Notes under the pieces: model-generated
Seen by the model: the letters and a program-made list of their open reading frames with translations, nothing else
Databases searched by the model: none
Told to the model about the DNA's origin: nothing
Part shown: positions 1 through 11,300 of the stretch, in pieces
Layout of the letters: the number at the start of each line of letters is the position of its first letter
How positions within the stretch are numbered: the stretch's first letter is position 1
NCBI GenBank assembly: GCA_008638375.1
Contig: CM018050.1
Span: 31,858,220 to 31,922,219 of the forward strand
Origin: Nyssa sinensis
Taxonomy: Eukaryota; Streptophyta; Magnoliopsida; Cornales; Nyssaceae
Length of the DNA: 64,000 nt
Direction: 5' to 3'
Position numbers and translations under genes: made by a program

Positions 1-1006
1 TCAAGGCCATGCCCCAAATCTCAACTAAAAAATCAAAAACACAAGAAAGACAAACTGCATCAAGACAATCTTAATTTTACCAATCCCTTTTAATAAGGTG
101 GTATCTAGTTGTTCTTTCAATTTTAATGTGATGATCAAGATTAACTAGTTACAAAGATGGGTCAAGACTCCTTTGAGATTTTGACATAAAAAATGTTTGG
201 CCCCTCTTCATAACCTCACTATCTTGATCTCAACCCCTCAACCTCAACATCATGCCCACAAATAGGCACCTTATTCCATACTTTAAATTCCTCCACCCCC
301 CCACCCACAAAAAGAAAAGAAAAGAAAAACTGTTTTCTTGTTTTTTTTTCCCCTAGTGTTCTTCACTGTATATCCACATCTTCCTCGTATATAGTTTCTA
401 TGCCTTCGAAAAAAACCTATTATTGATCCACCAAACTTCATTTTCTTGCTCGATAGCGCTTATTTAAGGAGGTGAGGTGAAAAATGGCTTGATATTGACC
501 CCACTTCTAGTTTATTCATTTCTTTGTCTCCCAACATCATCCCACGAGAACACTGTTAAGAAGATTCACACCTGTCCGTTTTCCTGCCTAGTTCCTGAGT
601 GTGAAAAGAACATACATCCATGTCTGTAAACTCTTTTTGAAAGTTAGAAATTGAGCTTACAAGAAATTTTAGGGAAAACTTGAAATTTGCACACGGTATG
701 GATCTTGGAATATAAAAAAGCACGTGATTTCCATCAGCAGCCAAATGCAGGAAAAAATTGTTGTTTGACATATCAAACTCGTGAACCAAGCTGCTTGGTC
801 CTTCTACACCTGCAACATCTGAACCTCTTTCTATTGGTCATCTCTTATATTCAGTAAGAAATAACTAGCTTCATCAATCGGTAGCAAGTTATTTCTTATT
901 AATCAAGTAAAAAATCAACAAATGTGTCCTAACTCAAGTGGCGACATGTCTGTATGCTTCGAGTCAAAGCACCACTGTAGGTCCTCGTTGGTTTGCGGTA
1001 AATGAT
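1..1006. other. 3' flank of the kinesin gene
   Basis: This stretch lies directly downstream of the kinesin stop codon, which is read on the minus strand. It probably contains the 3' untranslated region. An inverted repeat with 16-nt arms at 855-870 and 883-898 (one mismatch, 12-nt loop) sits about 110 bp past the stop. A 77-codon minus-strand open frame at 556-789 has no recognisable domain and I do not call it a gene. The rest is AT-rich sequence with short A and C runs around 295-350. Confidence 0.4.
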
Positions 1007-2361
1007 CTATAGTTGCCGCTTTGTCACCTTGGATGAAGCACGGACTGGAGGGGGCGTCTTGGCATTCCTAGTTTCGTTTGTACCTACGGGAGAAACAATA
1101 CTCATGTCACAGTCAAATAGTATATGGAGCCAGAATGCCAAAATAAGAAGGGAAAAAAAAATGCAAGGCAAAGGGCTCATGTTGATTTTACTTACAAGAA
1201 TTAGCTGAATTCCCTCCAAGGGAAGATCTCCGGGACTTGTCTGATGTTTGAATGCCTGTTAGTGACTGCCTCCTCAGTGCCCTTGCACTAGCTGAAATTG
1301 GTGGTGATCTTTCATCTTGCATGCTGCTCATGCCATTGATAGGTGAGCGTGCTTCACTTCGTTTCTGTTGGTTCCTGCAATTTTGTAGAAGGCTTAAGAG
1401 AGCAGCAGTGCAGCAGATTACACAAAAGGTTACACCCTTGCAGTATCATTATATAATGTGTTGATTTCAGTAACACATTGAAATATTTACAATGTCTATA
1501 CATACAATGATGGAATGACAGAACAGAAATAAGCTATACTACTCTATACTTGCAACTCTTAATTTTACCACAAGTAAATATTTAAATATCCACGACAATG
1601 ACAGATTCATTAAATTGATATTCACAACAATAGCGAGCAAACGGAAAGGAATTAGAAACATGGGTTTTACCTACCTCTTCTCAGAGCCATTAATCAGTTT
1701 CCCAATGGTCCGAAGTGATTTCCTTATTTGAGATCCTTTTCCATTTGTATTAGTAGTCAAAATGGGTGTCCGAGAGTCTTTAAGTTCACTTTGCATCATA
1801 ATCTGAACCTCATCTCTAGAAAGTACAGGTGGCTCGGGTGTTTTGGGTAGTTGAAAAGGTCGAATTTTGGTTCCACTACTTGTTTTCACCACTTGACTTT
1901 GATAAGCAAAACTTGTAGGACTTCGAGGAGCCTTTTGATGATATACATTCACCATAGAAGCATCATGACTGATATGGCTATACGACTTTGAGACTGCTTC
2001 GGTATCTTGAAGCTGTCTACATTTCTGTGAAGACGTTGCTTCAAGCTGTATGTGGTTGCTCACAGCTTCTGAAATTTTAATCTGCCCAGGATCCTTGTTG
2101 ATATGTCTTGGACCTTCCAAACTCGATCTTCGTGACTGAGTTGGTACTGATGGGGTTTTGGGCCCCTTATTGTCTTCAAAATTTGTTGTTTTCTCCATTT
2201 TCATGGTGCTGCAATTTTCAATGTTCAACCTTCGGGAGCGTGGAGGAGTTCGATCGGCCGTTGCTTTTGGTTTCTCGAAAGGTGATCTCGGTTCCTTTGG
2301 TATGTTATGTTGTAATGTCTGTGCTTCCGTTGTTAGTCAATGCCTTCTTGAGGCTCTCGAG
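1007..2361 (-). other. Exons 17-19 of the kinesin: basic tail with a one-base frameshift
   Basis: Exon 17 (1675-2361) opens in frame with [10 protein letters not shown], as in relatives. One extra base at about 2329 then shifts the frame, and TAA follows at 2305-2307. In the other frame the expected family sequence continues without a stop to the exon end: a Ser/Pro/Arg-rich tail with [27 protein letters not shown] and [16 protein letters not shown]. Exons 18 and 19 add [18 protein letters not shown] and a final [19 protein letters not shown] before TAG at 1007-1009. Both later junctions keep the phase of the shifted frame. This points to a recent single-base insertion or a sequencing error rather than an old pseudogene. 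Confidence 0.85.
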
Positions 2362-5300
2362 CTGCAAGGTTTGGGCAAATGAATCTCATGCAGATAATTT
2401 CATATTTTTAATTTGGGGAAGGAAATGATGATTTATACTTTTAATATGCAACAATGGATTGAATGAGTGTACGACATGGGAAGGTGTCATCTCTCATTTT
2501 GAAAATTACTGTATGGAAGAAACCATTGCATTCAGATACATCAACCATCTATCTCATTGTTTTGTATAGCTAAATAACCCATCAGTGCTCTTCCAAAATG
2601 ATACAGAATGCTAATACAAGCCACAGTGACATTTAACATTAGATATGAAACAAAAAAAATGGAGGCAATGAGCCAAGGTTAGGACAGTGACACAGGGGTT
2701 AGTCCAGCAATGTAAAAACAAACCAAATGAACCATGACACGGTTCTCTGTGGCAGATGTGGGAAAAAATGCAAATACTCTGACATGTGGAATGGGAACGA
2801 TAACAGAAATATGATCTGAAACATGGATCCGGCAGTATATGTAATGGGAATGAAAATATGAACATACTTTGAAATGTGGAAAGGGTAGACTAATATAAAT
2901 GACATAGTTGAAATGTATTAGGTAGTTCAAGTTATGAGATATTTTTTTTTCGAAACACAAAAAGAATAATGAAACCAATATCACTAAAAAACACTAGTTA
3001 CTTGTGGAAATTTATTATATTGGAATTTTTCATGTCAAAAGCATCAAACTTAGATTGTCCTATATATGTTGAGCTCTTAATGTGAAATGGCCCCTTCTCT
3101 TAACTCTTCTCTCCTAAAGAGAAAATTAATGAAAGAAAAAAAATATTTTGAAATGTTAATTTTACATTTTTGGAACAGAATTGTTTCATATTTTGGAATG
3201 CACATGCCAATACATAATTCACTAGGGTAAAAGAGTTTCTGGTAACTATGGACAGGAGCATCCTTGTTGCATGGAGACACAAAGTAACCGTATACGGAGA
3301 TGGATTGACATGAAGTGGACTTCCAGAATCATATCTGAACTCCCAACCTTTGAATCATTAAGGCATAATATAATACAGTAAAGCAACTGATGGGCCCAAG
3401 TATTATTCTACACACTAGGGGTCCTATTGTTTTGTGGATTTGTTGCAGGAAATGAAAATGAAAATGAAAATGATTTTTCTTATTTTTTTCTAGTATTCAA
3501 ATAAAATTAGAAATTAAGGCTTGGTTTGGTTTGTGAATTTCGTGAGGCAAATGAAAGATAATGGGATTTTTTTATATTCTACCTTTATGTGTGTAAGAGA
3601 AAAAATATAAGGAAAATAGTTTTTCCTTTGCCTTTTCCCTCACCAAATCAGTGAACCAAACCAAACAGAGCCTAAGAACAGAAAAGAATGCAACACTTGA
3701 AAGGCCAAACAATAATTATGTGAGCAGATAAGTTTACCTGTTCCTTGAGTTGCATAACCTCACTGCTCTCTTTGTTTGCACGAGCTGCACCAAGTTCAAC
3801 AGTTGAGACCCTCTGGGCAAACTTCAATGTACTGATTGTTTCCCCAAAAGAATCTCCTTCTGGACTCACATGAGCAAACATCAATGTTTTTGCATGTCCA
3901 CCTGTCCAGTATAAGAATATCTGTAAATTCTATATGGAAAAGGCAAAATTCAACTCCCTTAAACAAGCTTCTTGAGTTTTTCATGTCACCAATCACATAA
4001 GACTGCATCAAAGTATAGTGAAATGCTTTCAGTGGGTGAAAAAAGTTCTTAACATAGTCCTGATGCTATGTTTTATATATGATCAAACTCGCAGTAAATT
4101 CATGTAGCCATGTGATTGGTAAAACTGTTTAGAGAAGCATAAGCAGCTTGAGTGTTGGCAGAAAGATGCATATGAATTGCATATAACAACCTAAAGAGTT
4201 CTGCAAGAGTAGTGTTAGTTTGCTGTTCCGATAAGGAATGTGAGAGTTCTTCTGAGCCAAGGCTGTGATCACATCTCCCAAACATGAAAGAGATTTATTA
4301 ATATATTGTGCCTCCTTGAGCCCATCTCCTGTAACTTCTGACTTGTCCACCCGTTCACTTCCTGCAAGATCCACTAAATGGAGGCAGCTACGTACTATGC
4401 TTCTGGATACATCTTTACCGTGGACGTGTACTGTTAAAACACTGCAGATTAGTAAGACAATCCCCTGTTAGTACAAAGAAAAAATTTAAATTAATTTGCT
4501 CATTTACTTGTTTTATTATTGTAATTTAATGGATTTCCAAAATTAGTGATGGAAAAGCCAACTTTTCTAAATAACAAAAACTTAAATAAAATAATAATAG
4601 ACAGTAAGTATAGTTAAATTCTTAAATCTTTGACGACCTGTGGGAACGACTACTTTGGTTGTTGATAGCAGTGGAACTGACAACACGATTCACCTCACCA
4701 AGTTTCATCAGGTTAAGAACATCAGCTGTGGACTTCACAGAATGCATGGTAGCATCCGGGAGACTCAAACCATTTTCACCTGTACAGCTCCTAATCTCTA
4801 ACTTGCTGATAGTTAAGAATACAAAAAAATTTGCAAATGCACATTTAGATTGCAGGAAGAAATTAAATTTTTTTTTTGTTGAACTCTTATTTATGATTTA
4901 TTTTGAAGAAGGGAAATATTAAGTGATAATCCAAAGGATATTTTGTTGTTGAAGACTCATCTGCAAGAAGGTCCCGAACTTGTTCGTTATATATCTCAAC
5001 CATTTGAACATGAATGTCATATTCTGTGATGTCCTTCCTTCTATTAGACAACTGGAAGAGATCATTGAGAGCTAGATAATTGATCCCCAGGTCCTTAGTT
5101 GATCCGCCTGAAGGACCATACTGTTGCCAGAGAAATATAAGGTAGGAAATCTTGGTCTAAAAATGGAAACCTATACAATTTATAACAGGGGATTTTACTG
5201 CACATGTGGCTTGCAGTTAACTAAACAGAAGCCAATAATAAAATCATTACTTCAAAAAGGAATTCATTAGCATATTGAAAAACTAACCAAATGACATGAG

Positions 5301-8300
5301 AAATGTAAGAACTTGCAGAAAATCTGCTTTGGTGAAGCTAAATCAGATTATAGTCTTACCATCGTATGTGTTTTGCCAGATCCGGTTTGACCATATGCAA
5401 AAATGCATACGTTGTAACCATCCATCACAGACCTAATTAATGGTTGAGTGTCCCTGAATACCTCATCTGAAAATAGAAAAAGATTGTTATGCAAAAAAGT
5501 AATTAAATTACAAAAACTGTAAAATCATATAATGCAGTGTAGTACCTTGAGTAGCAGTTGGACCAAACACATGATTAAACTGAAAAACTTTCCTCCCAAC
5601 TTTTTGTGACTTCAAAGGGTCTAAAATCACTAATGAACCGTCCTTCCCAATAAAATCTATCACATTTTTTGTTTCAGTACTAAAGGGAGGTCTAATTCTG
5701 CAGTAAACTCGAATATTTCCTGAAGAAAATTTCAACTATAATTGAGTAAATATAATCAAGTTTTATGCTTCAAAACTAACCTTTGAAAGAACACGTATCA
5801 TTCAGAAGTTGCCTTACCTCTCAAATCCTGAACCATGTTGTATAGGTTCCTGTTCTCTTTCACAACCTTATGATACCCAAGAGCAGCAGTAGACAACTCC
5901 TGTACCTGACTCCCTGAATCCATGTAAAATAGAATCACATTTAACTTTTATGGACACTTCTCTAATGAAAATTTAAAACATTATTATGACACACATTTTT
6001 CGAGGTCCTTAATCTAGCAGAACATTTGGTTCTGGGGACATCTAATTTTCCTATATGCTCCCGTTGTGGACTTGGATCTTGGCAAAATCTTGCCTGATAC
6101 AGTCTTTAATTTCGTCAAATGATAATGTCGACTAGACATAATGTTTAAAATATACAGGCCAGAAAAACACAACTACAATGCTATAGCCAATTTTTTCAGG
6201 TCCTGGAAATCATGGCTGAATAAGAAAAAGAAGGGTAAATAGGATCTTTGCCAAATTCAATATCACTTCAGTTCTCATGATGTTAATGAGATCCCTTTTA
6301 TGGTCAACATACCCAGTTGTTTTAAATCACTTTGTAATTGAGACTGTAGGTCTTGAAACTCCCTCTTCGTTCTTGACAACAAAACCTTGAGATTCTGCAA
6401 GACAAGTGATGTTACCCAGTAAATTAGAAGATAGTCTTTGATGTGTCACCCCACATATGATTGCACAAAGACCATAATCGAAATAGGTCTGTAAATTAAA
6501 AAGGAGTTGGAGGGGGAGAGATAATCTAGCATTCTCTTTCTTCCTTTCACGTAGGACAATATAATGCCCAATTTTTTGTTTCAAGTTCTCACCCCATTGG
6601 CGTGACTTATTTACCACAAATTGGTTTGTCTGTTCATACAGAGGTAACACAGAGCAATAATGCAAAACGAATGTGAAAATATAGGCAACGGAAAATGCTA
6701 ATAATATTACCATATTTGATAGAGTGACAACTCAATTATTTTATCTGATCTCATGACTCCTAAATGTTACTTGTGGATTTATCCTCATTCATCAAAATTA
6801 TTAGTCAAGCTTGAGGGTAGATCTCTACTGAATAAATCCTGTAAATTTTTATCCCTATAAAAGAAGTGAAACTAGTGAGTTCCAAACAACAAAAGCATGC
6901 ATGGATACTATCCTAGGCAGAGTTACAGGTAACATTGATTCATGAGATACAATAACAAATCATTTTTCCTTGAGGGTTTCACAAATCAAAACTTAAACCA
7001 AACTCACCTGTCTTCAAAAACAAGTTAAAAATTGCACATGAGATTCAAATATTCAATTGAATAAATACATGCCTCCCTGGAAGAGAATGGATACTCTGAG
7101 AGGTGGAGACATACTCAGTTATGATGACTATTGCAAAGAACTATACTCATCAAATTTAAATGTTAATATTTTTCCCCTGCTAGTTAGAACACTGGCAGAA
7201 ATTAAATTCTTCATAAATTCAACAGATTTCACAGTAATTAGATGTATCATGACTAGGCAAATCCTAATTCACTCAAATTGCATCTGTGGGTTTCCGCTTT
7301 TCACCCCATTGTCAGTTGCATGATGCCACAAAGGCCTTTTCATGTTTAATACCTATATGGTATCCTTAAAGTTCCATTAAGGTAAATATGGGATCATTTT
7401 CTTGTTTAATACCTATAAGAGGTGTAAGAGAGAAAATCAAATGCTAATTCCTGACTAAAGGGCTGAGAATGAACAAATGTCTTTGCCGGACACAAGAAAG
7501 TAGCAGGAAACAATGAAAATGGAGTGACATTTTTTTTGGGCAAGTAAAATGGAGTGACATTGACTAGATATGGGATCATTTTAATGCAGAGACCTTTTAG
7601 CACTGATAACAATGAGTCAATCTGAGTAGTCAGTCCCAAGTGTTCCATAGAAGGTAAAGATCAAATGCTAATTTTCTCACTGAATATCTGATAATGAACA
7701 CAAGGCTTTGAAGTCTTAGACCACACTCAGGAAAATGGACATGGAAAACCATATGGAGTGACATTGACTAAATAAAAGATTTCACTTGGAAGTACATAAG
7801 TGGGCCACTACAACAATGAATCATCGAACCAGCCAACCAGGACTCCTTTAATAGGCCAACAAGCAATGGCAGGGAAAATGGAGAAATCTAAAGAATCCTT
7901 CCGAGAGAGATGGAAAAGGAATATGTTAATGCAAGTTTCAAATAAAATAAAAATAATGTAGAGTTTCCACTAGCAGTGCATAAATCTAATTTGTGACTTC
8001 TCATGAAATGTGATCATTGAAGGGTAAATCTTTTCATGAAATGTGATCATTCTATAGATTTAGTGGAATTTCAAATAAAACATTTCAAAATTGTATAAAT
8101 TGCAACATTTCCAACCATAATCGCACTCATAACTACTAGAACTAGAAGTAGATGCATAGAAAGCTTACTGAAAGTTCTTTTTCTTGCATTTGAAATAGCT
8201 GCCAATGGTTGCAGTTTCCCTCTTTCATGCAGGCACTGCAGCACTGCAAGAAAGAATATGTAACTATGACACATAAAAATGTCAAAAAATTATGTAAAAT

Positions 8301-11300
8301 TATTTGTACCACATATGAACATTTGTGTGTATCAGTGAATTCCTATATTCTGCTGAAATCATTTCATTTTATATGAAAAAAAGAAACACTTTTTTCCCCT
8401 CAAATTTCATGTCAATATTTTTCAACTACATTAAACTATGATGTCAAATAACATTTGTTCCATTATACATTCTTAAAGACAATGCTACAAGCAAAATAAA
8501 ATAATTGAATAGATCTATATTGCTAGCTTAAACAGGTAGGGAAGGGTAATGATGTTGTCAATTATGGTCTTTATTGTTATTAATATGCTTTATAATTGTC
8601 TTTGAGAAAGTATTTCTTATTGCATATTTTTTGTGTAACATGCAAAATTGGAAGGCATTATTGTCAAGCACTATTGTAATCAAACAACAGCAGGTAGATT
8701 TTGACCTGTATATGTATGAGAGGGTAGGATCACGCTATATCAGTGTATATCAGTGTTGAATCTAGAGAGTTTACAAAGAACTTATTTGTCTAGTTTAGAG
8801 TTAATCAATTGTCATTTTGTTCTGCTTTGAGATTCATAGCCTGGTGTTGAAGAAAGAGAAATCGTTTAGAAAAAGGAAAATAAATGCCATGGCTCCTAAA
8901 AATACAATCAGATGTTTTTAGAAATCATTTGATCAAATTAATTATATTGAAATCTTCTTATACCCTGGTCTTCTTTAGTTGGATAAATTTATAGCTTAGC
9001 AAAATGATCAAATAATAATAATGATAAAATAAAATGGTAACCTCACTATCTAAACTACGTTTAATAAAAGATTAAATACAACTTACCTTGCGGTTTCCAG
9101 TGGAAGATAAATTCTCTAGAGGTATAGACGTTGAACTGGCAACTGAGCTACTTCCTTCTCCCAGAAGATTTATAAAGACTGATTTCAACTATTTTTGGAT
9201 AAGAATACTGTTAATGTTTTTAGGCTCATAAACAAATCTTAAATAAGAAGAACATGAAGTAAAGCAAGGAAAGAAATCAGGAAGAACAATCCATTAAATA
9301 GTTATCACTAAGCAAGCATTACAGTCTTGAATGATCCAACAATTTTTTAAGCAAAGGTTTAAACAAATCTTAAATAAGGAGAACATGAAGTAAAGAAAGG
9401 AAAGAAATCAGCAAGAAGCATCCATTAAGTAGTTATCACTAAGCAAGCATTACAGTCTTGAATGATCCAACAATTTTTTAAGCAAAGGTTTAAACAAATC
9501 TTAAATACGAAGAACATGAAGTAAAGAAAGGAAAGAAATCAGCAAGAACCATCCATTAAATAATTATCACTAAGCAAGCATTACAGTCTTGAATGATCCA
9601 ACAATTTTTTAAGAAAAGGTTTATATATTGCTCCCGTTATGTGCAATAGAAGTTTCCGAAAACTCTGGAAGTGATGGAAGTGTTTAATTGTTGATCTCAA
9701 TCAATGGTTTTCCACATATGTGCTGTAGATAAATAAGAACATAAGGAAATTGGAAACTAAAATATCAATTGATTTCAAAGACTGGTGGATTTTAAAACCA
9801 TGGCTCTAAGATCCTTTGAGTATTTAGCCATGATAAATACTAAGTCTATAGACCAGTGAAATGATTATCCGTACATTTTTCCACAAAATTCTTTATCAGG
9901 TAAGATTAATACATGGATCTGGATTCTTTGCCTTGGAAGGCATATGTCCCCCTTAAATTATATGAAGCAAGTCACATTATTCATCCTTCAGAACTTCGTG
10001 AGTCCCCCAACACAGAAAAATACACAGGCAGCAGCAAGCTCCACAATGCTCTAGGAATGCACTTAAGCTCAATTTTCAACCGATAGTTGAGAAGTGTATG
10101 TTTGGTGATTAAAATTATGACATGACAAATTACCAAGCTCATTTAGAACATTTCAAAAAAAAAAGAGAAGGTAATATATAATATAAATAATGTAGCACCA
10201 AAAAATATAACATAAATAAGTACCTCCTATCAAGCCCCAAGTCAAGAATTATGTTAACCATTCATTCTCAACAGTGAAATCTGTTGAACTAATGACTAGT
10301 TTCAGCAAACAATGGGGCATTTTTTATTTTCCTTAAAAAGAAAACTTTTTTTAATAATTAGGCGATCTTTTGGGTTGTGCTTACAAAGGATATTCATTTG
10401 AACATTTCCTGACAGAAAACACTGAAATGGTAAAATCATCTATCAAAAGTATGACATTAACCAATGTTGGTGGTCCCATTAAACAGTTAACATATTTTTA
10501 AATTTTAACAGCAATAGTACAATAACACCATTTTTTTTTGACGGCTGATTGAGTGAGTTCTACCTATGCTTTGAAAATAGATCTAAAAAAGAAAAAAGAA
10601 AAGAACAGAAAAGGATAAAGAATCAAGTGGGCAACAGATAATAATTTTTCTCTGTTATTTTCATCTTATTTCATGTCACTTATCTTTGCATGCTAAATAT
10701 AAATTTGGCATATACTAGAGGAGCATTTGAGCAACATATTTTAATTGGAACATAAAATTGACAATAAAAATGCAATATTTCTTGACTTAAGACCAACTCA
10801 CCTCAGGGAACTTATTTTGGAGTTGTTTCTCCAAACAACTTGACATGACCCTGTTGAATAACTTAACTGGATCCTGCGGAAAAAAATTAATTCAACTCTT
10901 TTCCTATCATTTGCTATATTCAACTCTTAAAGCAAAGTAAACTGTTGCTATTAACAGGACTAAGATTTACCGGATTTCCATTACGAAAGGAAGCAAGAAT
11001 GTTATCATCTATGTTCTCCTTTGTGTCAACCATACATTCAACAAGAGCCCTGACAATGGAATCTACAAAATCCGATTCATCACAAGGAGTAAGGGAAAAT
11101 AAAAAAGTAATCATCAGGGACAAATAATAACAATATGGATGATAAATGTTCAACTGCTTTTTTCAATGTTTGTAAAGAGAATTAGTCATTTTCTGACATT
11201 TGTTTGAGAACAGTTATCCATATATATTAGTTTCTAGGCATTACCACTGCACATGCAGGTAACACAACAGTATGCAATATTTGACTTGACCTATTACAAG

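Noticed and set aside
556..789. 77-codon minus-strand open frame downstream of the kinesin
   Set aside because: No domain or homologue recognised; it lies where the 3' untranslated region should be.
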